Assembly: GCA_012729535.1 (NCBI GenBank) | Contig: JAAYCY010000005.1 | Location: 1-64,000 of the forward strand | Reading direction: 5' to 3' | Source of the DNA: Methanomicrobiales archaeon | GTDB lineage: Archaea; Halobacteriota; Methanomicrobia; Methanomicrobiales; Methanospirillaceae | DNA length: 64,000 bases | In this document: positions 32,836-40,682 of the stretch, piece by piece | Numbering within the stretch: position 1 is the stretch's first letter | Layout of the letters: each line of letters begins with the position of its first letter | Translations under genes and position numbers: made by a program | Notes under the pieces: generated by a model | What the model saw: the letters and a program-made list of their open reading frames with translations, nothing else | Databases searched by the model: none | What the model was told of the DNA's origin: nothing

Positions 32836-32841
32836 TTTGTT

Positions 32842-33642
32842 ATGAGAGGTAAAGATATCAGACTTGAAAGAATCATGAACCGCAACACGAGAAAGACCAT
32901 TATTGTTCCGATGGATCATGGAGTTACTCTTGGTCCCATTCCTGGACTTATTGATCTTACGGAAGCAGTAAACTCTGTTGCTGAAGGTGGAGCAAACGCA
33001 GTCCTTGGTCATGTTGGTCTGGCCCTTCACGGACACCGGCAGCGTGGCCATGATGTGGGACTAATCCTTCATCTGTCAGCATCAACGGCAATAGGACCTG
33101 ATCCAAATGAGAAAGTCCTTGTCAATTCTGTGACGAATGCTCTTAAAATGGGGGCAGATGCAGTCTCAATGCATGTAAATATTGGTGCAGATTCAGAAGC
33201 CCAGATGCTGACAGACCTTGGTCATGTAGCGATTGAATGCATGGAATGGGGTGTCCCGCTTCTTGCGATGATGTACCCCCGGGGAAGAAATATACAAAAT
33301 GAACATGATGTGGAACATGTCAGCCTGGCTGCACGGGTTGCAGCAGAACTTGGTGCTGATCTGGTAAAGACCAACTACACAGGCGATCCGGATACATTCC
33401 GCGAAGTTACCAGGGGATGTCCAGTTCCAGTAGTTGTTGCAGGCGGATCAAAAACAGAAGATCTCACCACCCTTGAACTCATAGAAGGTTCTATGGAAGG
33501 GGGAGCAGCAGGTCTTTCGATTGGCAGGAATGCATTCCAACACGAAAATCCCTGCTCATTCGTTCGTGCCTGTGCAAAAATAGTTCACGAAGGATTCTCT
33601 GCAGTTGAAGTTAATGAGATGCTGAAAGGAGGGATGTTATGA
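32842..33642 (+). CDS. ADTH synthase AroA' paralogue 1
   Basis: This 266-residue protein of the DhnA/class I aldolase family acts at the entry to the archaeal shikimate route. AroA' condenses a 6-deoxy-5-ketofructose phosphate with aspartate semialdehyde to 2-amino-3,7-dideoxyheptulosonate. The expected catalytic positions are present: D25 in PMDHG, Y145 in MMYPRG and the Schiff-base lysine K176 in [14 protein letters not shown] near the C-terminus binds phosphate. The ATG at 32842 follows GGAGTGA by 6 bases. The gene overlaps the next by 4 bases (ATGA). Because a closely related paralogue follows, either may instead make the deoxyketofructose phosphate from sugar phosphates, as the MJ1585 homologue does. 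Confidence 0.88.
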   Translation: MRGKDIRLERIMNRNTRKTIIVPMDHGVTLGPIPGLIDLTEAVNSVAEGGANAVLGHVGLALHGHRQRGHDVGLILHLSASTAIGPDPNEKVLVNSVTNALKMGADAVSMHVNIGADSEAQMLTDLGHVAIECMEWGVPLLAMMYPRGRNIQNEHDVEHVSLAARVAAELGADLVKTNYTGDPDTFREVTRGCPVPVVVAGGSKTEDLTTLELIEGSMEGGAAGLSIGRNAFQHENPCSFVRACAKIVHEGFSAVEVNEMLKGGML

Positions 33643-34412
33643 TTGGAAAAGAGATACGTATTGAACGTATAATGGACCGGAATACCGGTAAAGCCGTTAT
33701 AATTCCCATGGATCATGGTATGACTCTCGGCCAGATAGATGGTCTTTTGAATATGACTGAAACAGTAGCAGAGGTATCTAATGGTGGTGCTAATGCAATC
33801 ATCCTTCATAAAGGCCTGGTAAAAAGGGGACATAGAAGAAAAGGACGGGACATTGGCCTCATTATTCATTTATCTGCAGGGACCAGCATGAATCCTGATC
33901 CTAACGATAAAGTTCTCATCTGCAGTGTTGAAGAAGCTGTTTCTCTTGGTGCTGATGCTGTTTCCATTCACATCAATCTTGGAGCTCCTCAGGAATCCAG
34001 AATGATTGAATCAGCAGGACAGGTTGTCCGTGACTGCAACCGATGGGGAATTCCACTTCTTGCCATGGTTTATCCCCGTGGTCAGGGGATTAATCCGACT
34101 GATCCACGACATGTTGGTCATGCTGTCAGGGTTGCAGAAGAGCTAGGTGCAGACCTGGTAAAGACCAATTACACCGGAGATCCCGAATCTTTTGCAAAAA
34201 TTGTAAAAGCATCATCGATTCCTGTTTTTATTGCCGGGGGAGAGAAAGGAGAGGATATTGACTCGTACAATTCAATATACGATGCAGTTCACTTTGCCAG
34301 ATGTGCAGGAGTATGCATGGGGAGAAATGCGTTCCAGCGTGATAATGTCGCAAAATTTGTATCAAATGTCTGTAAGGTTGTTCACGAAGGAGTCCGCCCT
34401 GACAATATTTGA
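33639..34412 (+). CDS. ADTH synthase AroA' paralogue 2
   Basis: This 257-residue protein is about as long as paralogue 1 and aligns along its whole length: [10 protein letters not shown] (D25), MVYPRGQG (Y145), LVKTNYTGD (K175) and the phosphate loop AGGEKGED. Both copies therefore keep the catalytic set. The start overlaps the stop of paralogue 1 (ATGA) and the gene ends 6 bases before aroB'. In methanogens two members of this family share the first two steps, with the fructose-bisphosphate-aldolase-like one supplying 6-deoxy-5-ketofructose-1-phosphate. Sequence reading alone does not show which copy does which. Confidence 0.88.
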   Translation: MIGKEIRIERIMDRNTGKAVIIPMDHGMTLGQIDGLLNMTETVAEVSNGGANAIILHKGLVKRGHRRKGRDIGLIIHLSAGTSMNPDPNDKVLICSVEEAVSLGADAVSIHINLGAPQESRMIESAGQVVRDCNRWGIPLLAMVYPRGQGINPTDPRHVGHAVRVAEELGADLVKTNYTGDPESFAKIVKASSIPVFIAGGEKGEDIDSYNSIYDAVHFARCAGVCMGRNAFQRDNVAKFVSNVCKVVHEGVRPDNI

Positions 34413-34418
34413 GGAATT

Positions 34419-35405
34419 ATGAAACAGGTATTTGTTGACCTCAGGCCCTGGAACAAGGAACTTGCAATAGTAGCCCTTGAATCAGGTGCCGATGGTGTTA
34501 TAACAGAATCTGCAGTGCCAGTTCGAGAACTTGGTCGTATTCTGGTTATTGCTCCTGATGGTGATCTCGTTCTGGACAAAGATATCAGGGAAATGACCAT
34601 TGAAAGCACTGATGATCAGGCTCTTGCGATGGCAGCTGCCAGGTCAGGGCGGATAATTGTCCATACTCCGGACTGGACAATAATCCCTCTTGAAAACCTT
34701 GTTGCCTGTGGTGAAAATGTCATAGCTGCTGTAACGAATATGAAAGAAGCAAAGCAGGCTTTGACAGTTCTGGAAAAAGGAGTCGCCGGTGTTCTTGTAA
34801 AGACAACAGATCCTGATCTTATCCGAAATATTGCGAAACTTGCCCAGGCAGGATCAACCGGCCAGCAATTGCATAACATTTGTATCACCGCGGTGAAACC
34901 TGCCGGTATGGGAGAACGTGTCTGTGTTGATACTTGTTCACTCATGGTAGATGGAGAAGGAATGCTGGTTGGAAATACATCTTCAGGCTTTTTTCTCGTT
35001 CATGCTGAAACTCTTACAAACCCGTATGTTGCACCCCGGCCATTCAGAGTAAACGCTGGCGGAGTGCATGCCTACCTGCAGATAACCGGAGGAAAGACTG
35101 CATACCTTGCAGATCTGAAAGCAGGAGACCGAGTAAACATTGTTCATGGAAATGGATCCTCCCGGGAAGCTACTGTAGGGCGGGTAAAAATCGAGAGAAG
35201 ACCTCTATTTCTTGTTGAGGCTGAATTTGAAGGTCAGAAATTATCAGTAATACTCCAGAATGCAGAGACCATCCGGCTGGTAAGACCAGATTATTCTGCA
35301 GTATCCGTCACTTCCCTTAAACCTGGTGACATTGTTCTTGGTAGTGTCGAAAGTGGAGGCCGTCACTTTGGCATGGCAATTGATGAAACCATCATTGAGA
35401 AGTAA
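34419..35405 (+). CDS. 3-dehydroquinate synthase II (AroB')
   Basis: This 328-residue enzyme deaminates and cyclises the AroA' product to 3-dehydroquinate in the archaeal pathway, using NAD. Signature segments are VFVDLRPWNKELAIVALESGADG at the start, GMGERVCVDTCSLMVDGEGMLVGNTSSGFFLVHAET in the middle, and PRPFRVNAGGVHAYLQITGGKTAYLADLKAGD. This family is unrelated to bacterial AroB. It starts at 34419, 6 bases after the paralogue 2 stop, and is followed by tyrA one base later, as part of the same operon. Confidence 0.94.
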   Translation: MKQVFVDLRPWNKELAIVALESGADGVITESAVPVRELGRILVIAPDGDLVLDKDIREMTIESTDDQALAMAAARSGRIIVHTPDWTIIPLENLVACGENVIAAVTNMKEAKQALTVLEKGVAGVLVKTTDPDLIRNIAKLAQAGSTGQQLHNICITAVKPAGMGERVCVDTCSLMVDGEGMLVGNTSSGFFLVHAETLTNPYVAPRPFRVNAGGVHAYLQITGGKTAYLADLKAGDRVNIVHGNGSSREATVGRVKIERRPLFLVEAEFEGQKLSVILQNAETIRLVRPDYSAVSVTSLKPGDIVLGSVESGGRHFGMAIDETIIEK

Positions 35406-35406
35406 C

Positions 35407-36231
35407 ATGAAGATTGGTATCATTGGCGGAACGGGAGGAATGGGAAACCTTTTTTCAGAGGTGTTCAAAAAATCTGGCCATGATGTGTTTGTTTCAGGAA
35501 GAAAAACAGAAATTACCAATGAAGACATAGCCCGTCTTACAGACATCGTAATCATTTCGGTTCCCATAAGTGAAACGGTACCGGTTATTTTAAAAATTGC
35601 CCCTCTCCTGAAAGAACATCAGATTCTATCCGATTTTACGTCTCTTAAAGTAGAACCAATTCATGCTATGCTAACATCCAGGGCACGGGTTATTGGATTT
35701 CATCCCATGTTTGGCCCAACTGTAGGCTCTATTCATGGTCAGACAATAATAGCCACCCCTGTCAGATGCAAAGAAGATGATATTTTGTTTTTTACCTCAC
35801 TCTTCGAAGGTCAGGGTGCACGAGTTACCCTGACCTCTCCTGATGATCATGATAAAATGATGGCAGTCATCCAGGGCCTTACTCATTTCAAAGCGATACT
35901 CTTAGCTGGAACGATGAGAAGACTCGGAATTTCACCTGCCGATACCGAGGTATATATGAGTCCGGTATACCGGATTGAAACGGGAATTGCCGGGAGACTC
36001 CTTTCTCAAAACCCAGAACTGTATGCAGATATTCTCTGTATGAATCCGTATTTCCCAGAAGTCCTCTTAACCTGTCAAAATGCAGGACGGGAGATGGCAG
36101 ATATTATTTTTAAGGGTGACCGGGATGCATTTCAAAAAGAATTTTTAGCGTCAAAAGAATGGTTTGGATCATTTTGTGACCAGGCACAGGAAGAGACAGA
36201 TCATTTAATCCAGGCTATGGTGGAAAAATGA
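35407..36231 (+). CDS. tyrA: Prephenate dehydrogenase
   Basis: This 274-residue enzyme oxidises prephenate to 4-hydroxyphenylpyruvate for tyrosine. The N-terminal Rossmann fold shows GIIGGTGGMGNLF (residues 3-15), then VSGRKTE for NADP/NAD choice. The catalytic region has SDFTSLKVEPI and IGFHPMFGPTV with the conserved His. There is no fused chorismate mutase. The ATG at 35407 immediately follows the aroB' stop; the frame is open to 35326 but earlier starts lie inside aroB'. It overlaps pheA by 4 bases (ATGA). Confidence 0.9.
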   Translation: MKIGIIGGTGGMGNLFSEVFKKSGHDVFVSGRKTEITNEDIARLTDIVIISVPISETVPVILKIAPLLKEHQILSDFTSLKVEPIHAMLTSRARVIGFHPMFGPTVGSIHGQTIIATPVRCKEDDILFFTSLFEGQGARVTLTSPDDHDKMMAVIQGLTHFKAILLAGTMRRLGISPADTEVYMSPVYRIETGIAGRLLSQNPELYADILCMNPYFPEVLLTCQNAGREMADIIFKGDRDAFQKEFLASKEWFGSFCDQAQEETDHLIQAMVEK

Positions 36232-37022
36232 CACTGATTACACTCGGGCCACAAGGCACTTTTTCTCATTATCTTGCACAGTCACTGGATACTGATATTA
36301 TCCTTGTTCCCTCAATTGGGAGAATCTTTGCTCATATTGTAGAGTCAGGAATATCAGGACTGGTTCCACTTGAGAACAGTGAGGCTGGAGGAGTTGCAGC
36401 TACTATGGATGGGTTGATGCAGTACCCGGTATTCATCACTGCAGAAACATATCTCCCCGTTCACCATTGTTTCGCTTCAGATTACCCTATGGATAAAATA
36501 TCGGTAATATTTGCCCATACACAAAGTCATGAACAATGTAGCAGATTTGTTGACAAACTTGGTCTTCCGGTAATTCATACTGAAAGTAATGCTGCAAGTG
36601 CAAGATCGCAGACAGAAAAACCTGGTTCAGCGGCAATTATTTCTAGAACTCTAGCTGAAACGCATAAAATACCGGTACTGGCAGAGAATATTGAAAATAA
36701 TCAGGATAACATTACCCGGTTTATCATGGTAAGTAAAAACCGTGGATCTGAAAAAAATCCAGAAAAATGTAGTATAGTTGTGGATCCTGGTGAAAACAGG
36801 GCTGGGCTTTTATATGATCTGTTAAGTCCATTTAAGGATAACGGGGTGAACCTGACCCGGATAGAATCACGCCCATCAAAACGTTGTATGGGCAATTATG
36901 TTTTTTTCATTGACATTCAGTGTGAAGGTGGGTGGAAAGAAGCAGTTGACCAGATAATCAGGATTACCCGGGTAAAACATCTGGGTTGTTACCGGGTACT
37001 CGGAGATGCCTCATGCAGGTGA
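36228..37022 (+). CDS. pheA: Prephenate dehydratase
   Basis: This 264-residue enzyme converts prephenate to phenylpyruvate for phenylalanine. The PDT domain opens with LGPQGTFSHYLAQ, has PLENSEAGGVAATMDGL, and ends with the catalytic NITRFIMVS (Thr-Arg-Phe). A C-terminal ACT domain (about 185-260) keeps the phenylalanine-binding LTRIESRPSK, so feedback inhibition by Phe is expected. No chorismate mutase domain is fused. The start overlaps tyrA by 4 bases and its end overlaps aroA by 10. Confidence 0.93.
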   Translation: MTLITLGPQGTFSHYLAQSLDTDIILVPSIGRIFAHIVESGISGLVPLENSEAGGVAATMDGLMQYPVFITAETYLPVHHCFASDYPMDKISVIFAHTQSHEQCSRFVDKLGLPVIHTESNAASARSQTEKPGSAAIISRTLAETHKIPVLAENIENNQDNITRFIMVSKNRGSEKNPEKCSIVVDPGENRAGLLYDLLSPFKDNGVNLTRIESRPSKRCMGNYVFFIDIQCEGGWKEAVDQIIRITRVKHLGCYRVLGDASCR

Positions 37023-38305
37023 CTATTGGAAAATGTGGTCCGGTAGATGTGACACTCTCTGCACCAGCATCAAAAAGTTATACCCACCGTGCATTGATAC
37101 TTGCAGCCCTTGCAGATGGAGAGTCAAAAATTATTGGTCAACTAGATGCTGATGATACCCGGATGACTGCACGTGCTCTCATGCAGCTTGGAGTCCGAAT
37201 TGAATGGAGCAAAGAATGTATCAGGGTTTATGGCAGGGGAGGCTCTCTCTCAATTCCAGGTGCTGCTATTGACATCCAGGATTCGGGAACCTCCATGCGT
37301 CTATTAACCACCGTCTCCCTATTAGCTAAAGGTCCGGTAATTCTTACGGGAAGTCCCAGAATGCAGGAGCGGCCTGTGGGAGTCCTTGTGGATACCCTGA
37401 ATTCTGCCGGAGCAAAAATATCATATCTGAAAAATAATGGATTTCCTCCCATTAAGATTGAAGGTTCTGTTCCATCAGGAGAAATCACGATTGATGGAAG
37501 TATTTCCAGTCAGTTCATTTCGTCAATACTACTTTCTGTCCCTTATGCAAAAGAAGAAGTCAGACTGCATCTTACAGGTGAACCAGTCTCTCTTCCATAT
37601 ATCATGATGACAATAGACAGCATGCAGGCATTTGGAGCCAGTGTCTCATTAGATAAGAAAGATAATGAACCAGTTTTTATTGTTTCGCCAAAGCATCAAT
37701 ATCAGCCACGCAGGTTTAGTATAGAAGGAGACTTTTCTTCTTGTTCGTACTGGTTTGCCCTTGCTGCAATTCTGGGTGGTTCTGCGACCATACAGGGTCT
37801 GAATCCTTGTTCTGCACAGGGAGATAGAAGATTTCTGGATGTCCTGGAAAAAATGGGGTGCACCAGAACAATTACCGGAGATGCTATTACCATCAGCCGA
37901 GACATTAAAGTTCCATTGAAGGGAATTGATGTAGATATGGCAGACTGTCCTGATGTTGTGCAGACAGTCTGTATGGTTGCCGCGGTTTCACAAAGCCCTA
38001 CCCGGATTTTCGGAGTTCATCACCTCCGCATGAAAGAGAGTGACAGAATTGCTGCAATCGCAAAAGGTCTTACCGGGCTTGGTGGAAACGTTGTGACAAA
38101 AGAAGATGAAGTGATTATTTACCCAAAGCCGCTTCATGGCGGAGTAATTCATCCTGAAAATGATCATCGTACTGCAATGAGTTTTGCAATACTTGGTTGT
38201 GCAATAGGAGATGTCACAATCCTTGATGCAGGATGCGTTACAAAATCTTATCCAAAATTCTGGGAGGAGTTACGACGGATATGGCAAAACGCCGTATCGT
38301 GCTGA
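37013..38305 (+). CDS. aroA: 3-phosphoshikimate 1-carboxyvinyltransferase (EPSP synthase)
   Basis: This 430-residue enzyme joins shikimate-3-phosphate and phosphoenolpyruvate. It has the family hallmarks APASKSYTHRALILAALADG (substrate Lys and Arg), DSGTSMRLLTTVSLLAKGPVILTGSPRMQERPVG, SSQFISSILLSVPY and HLRMKESDRIAAIAKGL near the C-terminus. The start ATG at 37013 overlaps pheA by 10 bases, and the gene overlaps the kinase-dehydrogenase fusion by 25 bases, indicating tight coupling. Confidence 0.95.
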   Translation: MQVTIGKCGPVDVTLSAPASKSYTHRALILAALADGESKIIGQLDADDTRMTARALMQLGVRIEWSKECIRVYGRGGSLSIPGAAIDIQDSGTSMRLLTTVSLLAKGPVILTGSPRMQERPVGVLVDTLNSAGAKISYLKNNGFPPIKIEGSVPSGEITIDGSISSQFISSILLSVPYAKEEVRLHLTGEPVSLPYIMMTIDSMQAFGASVSLDKKDNEPVFIVSPKHQYQPRRFSIEGDFSSCSYWFALAAILGGSATIQGLNPCSAQGDRRFLDVLEKMGCTRTITGDAITISRDIKVPLKGIDVDMADCPDVVQTVCMVAAVSQSPTRIFGVHHLRMKESDRIAAIAKGLTGLGGNVVTKEDEVIIYPKPLHGGVIHPENDHRTAMSFAILGCAIGDVTILDAGCVTKSYPKFWEELRRIWQNAVSC

Positions 38306-39663
38306 TTGGGTATCGGGGAACAGGAAAGAGCAGTATTGGAAAATCTCTTTCTGCAAAAACCGGACAAAGTCACATTGATACAGACCAGCTTATCGAGGAT
38401 GCAACAGGAAAAAAAATCCCTGAAATATTCAGGGATGAGGGAGAGGAAGGTTTTCGGGAGATTGAGCAGCATGTTATCGCCAGGATACCATCCGGAGCAG
38501 GTATAATTAGTACTGGTGGAGGAGCAATTCTTCGTTCAGAAAATGTCCGGATGCTCCGGATGAATAGTTACATGGTGTTTTTGACTTCAAGGCCTGAAGT
38601 AATAGCCCGGAGAATAACCGGAACAAATCGTCCATCACTCACCGGGATCTCCCCTGAAAAGGAGATTGAAATAGTCCTGAATGAAAGGTTATCTGCTTAC
38701 CGGAGTGCATCAGATTTTGTTATTGATACCAGTTCAACCTCCTCCAAACAGGCAGCATCTCTCATCCTGGATAAGATCAGCAGAGGAATGTCGAACTTAC
38801 AAAAAAGAAAAACTCTTTTTTCCATGGTAACAGATACTCCCATCCCGACACGGGAAATAGCCCACCTGAAGAAAATATCCGGTTACAATGACTTTTTTTT
38901 ATATGGTATTCTCGGGTACCCTGCAATGCAAAGTAAAAGCCCTGTCATCTACAACCATCTTTTTGCAGATTTTGGAATGCCTGCCCATTATACCTGGTTT
39001 GAATTCAAAAATCCTGCAGCGTTTCTTGCATCACTTCCTGGAACAGGAGTCAGGGGACTTTCTGTTACACATCCTCATAAAGAAACAATCATTCCCCATC
39101 TTGATGAAGTAAAACATGATGCGGAAAATATCGGTGCGGTAAACACCGTTCTAATTCTTGACGATCAAAAATTTGGTTTCAATACCGACTGGAAAGGGAT
39201 TTACCGCCCGCTTGAAGGAACTGAAGGTGATATTGCCGTTGTCCTTGGTGCAGGTGGAGCAGCAGCAGCAGCGGTTTATGCCGTTTCTATGCGGGGATAC
39301 AGACCAGTTATCCTCAACCGATCCCCTGACAGAGCAAAAGCACTTTCCCGGAAGAGTGGTGCGGAGATAGGGACACTTGATCAGATCTCAAAATTCTCTC
39401 CAGACCTTGTAATCAATGCAACACCAGTTGGAATGGGTTCAGACCCGCACATTCCAATCCCTGCATCTGCACTAAAGCCTGAGATGAAAGTGTTTGACCT
39501 TGTATACACTCCCCGGGATACTCCACTGCTTCAGGCTGCTCTTCAGGCCGGCTGCTCAGTTATTCCGGGAACTGAGATGTTTATCCATCAGCTAGCAGAG
39601 CAGTTTAAAATCCTGACTGGAATTGATACACCGATTATCAGACTTCGGGAGATGCTTTCATGA
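38281..39663 (+). CDS. Shikimate kinase-shikimate dehydrogenase fusion
   Basis: This 460-residue two-domain enzyme begins with a bacterial AroK-type P-loop kinase (residues about 1-170): GYRGTGKSSIGK (Walker A, from about 10), IDTDQLIE for shikimate, GTGGGAILR and the lid arginines. After a short linker of about 25 residues comes shikimate dehydrogenase AroE: YGILGYPAMQSKSPVIYN, the catalytic K267 in SVTHPHKE, D303 in NTDWKG, and the NADP loop GAGGAAAAAVYA. The two activities are consecutive steps. Archaea usually use a GHMP-type shikimate kinase, so the kinase half points to a bacterial source. There is no room for an AroD domain. Start ATG 38281; the stop overlaps aroC by 4 bases. Confidence 0.93.
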   Translation: MAKRRIVLIGYRGTGKSSIGKSLSAKTGQSHIDTDQLIEDATGKKIPEIFRDEGEEGFREIEQHVIARIPSGAGIISTGGGAILRSENVRMLRMNSYMVFLTSRPEVIARRITGTNRPSLTGISPEKEIEIVLNERLSAYRSASDFVIDTSSTSSKQAASLILDKISRGMSNLQKRKTLFSMVTDTPIPTREIAHLKKISGYNDFFLYGILGYPAMQSKSPVIYNHLFADFGMPAHYTWFEFKNPAAFLASLPGTGVRGLSVTHPHKETIIPHLDEVKHDAENIGAVNTVLILDDQKFGFNTDWKGIYRPLEGTEGDIAVVLGAGGAAAAAVYAVSMRGYRPVILNRSPDRAKALSRKSGAEIGTLDQISKFSPDLVINATPVGMGSDPHIPIPASALKPEMKVFDLVYTPRDTPLLQAALQAGCSVIPGTEMFIHQLAEQFKILTGIDTPIIRLREMLS

Positions 39664-40682
39664 ACACATTTGGACACAATTTCCGGGTTACAACATTCGG
39701 AGAAAGTCACGGAGCTGCAATCGGTGTTGTTATTGACGGTTGTCCTCCCGGTTTTTCATTGTCTGAATCAGATATCCAGCCATTTCTTGACAAGAGAAGA
39801 CCTGGTCAGAATGACCTGGTAACTCCCCGGAAAGAATCTGATGAAATACAGATTTTATCAGGAATTTTTGATGGTAAAACACTTGGAACTCCAATATGCC
39901 TGCTTATTCATAATACCTCGATGAAATCTGCGGATTATGATGAACTTAAAGATCTCTTCAGACCTGGTCATGCTGACCGGGGGTACATGGAAAAATATGG
40001 TATCCGGGACCATCGGGGTGGAGGACGAAGTTCTGGTCGTGAGACCGCAGCACGGGTAGCTGCTGGTGGAGTGGCCGCTCTTTTTCTTGCACAATACAAA
40101 ATACGGATTATTGGAACCCTGTTGCAGGTCAAGGGAGAAACAACACAGGACGGTATTGAAAAGGTTATCCGGACAGCCCGTGATTATGGGGAGTCTGTTG
40201 GAGGGATAATAGGGATTACTGTCTCCGGATGCCCTCCCGGTCTTGGAGATCCGGTCTTTGGGAAACTTGATGCTCTTATTGCCTATGCCATGATGGGTAT
40301 AGGGGGAGTAAAAGCGGTGGAGATAGGCTCTGGAATTACCGCTGCAGTTATGACCGGATCGCAGCATAATGACCAGATGACTCCGGATGGGTACCTCTCC
40401 AATAATGCCGGAGGAATTCTTGGAGGTATCTCTACCGGACAGGAGATTCTTGTTCGTCTGACTGTAAAACCAACTCCTTCAGTGAGGACTGTGCAAAAGA
40501 CCATTGACACCCAGGGTTTTGAAAAGACTATTTCTGTCCAGGGCAGGCATGATCCCTGTATTGCAGTCCGGATTGTTCCCGTTGCTGAAGCAATGATGTC
40601 TCTTGTTCTTATTGATGCTTTTCTGGAGCAAAGGAAAATTAATCCTCATTTTATGCAGGAGCCCAGATTTCAGCATGAATAA
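39660..40682 (+). CDS. aroC: Chorismate synthase
   Basis: This 340-residue FMN-dependent enzyme makes chorismate from EPSP. Typical segments are FRVTTFGESHGAAIGVVIDGCPPG, RRPGQ, the Arg/His-rich RPGHADRGYMEKYGIRDHRGGGRSSGRETAARVAAGG, and the C-terminal RHDPCIAVRIVPVAEAM. It closes the biosynthetic part of the operon. It begins on the ATGA overlap with the fusion gene and overlaps the U32 gene by 8 bases. Whether the FMN is reduced in cis or by a partner cannot be read here. Confidence 0.96.
   Translation: MNTFGHNFRVTTFGESHGAAIGVVIDGCPPGFSLSESDIQPFLDKRRPGQNDLVTPRKESDEIQILSGIFDGKTLGTPICLLIHNTSMKSADYDELKDLFRPGHADRGYMEKYGIRDHRGGGRSSGRETAARVAAGGVAALFLAQYKIRIIGTLLQVKGETTQDGIEKVIRTARDYGESVGGIIGITVSGCPPGLGDPVFGKLDALIAYAMMGIGGVKAVEIGSGITAAVMTGSQHNDQMTPDGYLSNNAGGILGGISTGQEILVRLTVKPTPSVRTVQKTIDTQGFEKTISVQGRHDPCIAVRIVPVAEAMMSLVLIDAFLEQRKINPHFMQEPRFQHE

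Noticed and set aside
32665-32841. Metabolite riboswitch in front of the aro operon
   Set aside because: I recognise no known aptamer. The in-frame aromatic codons and stop explain the region better.
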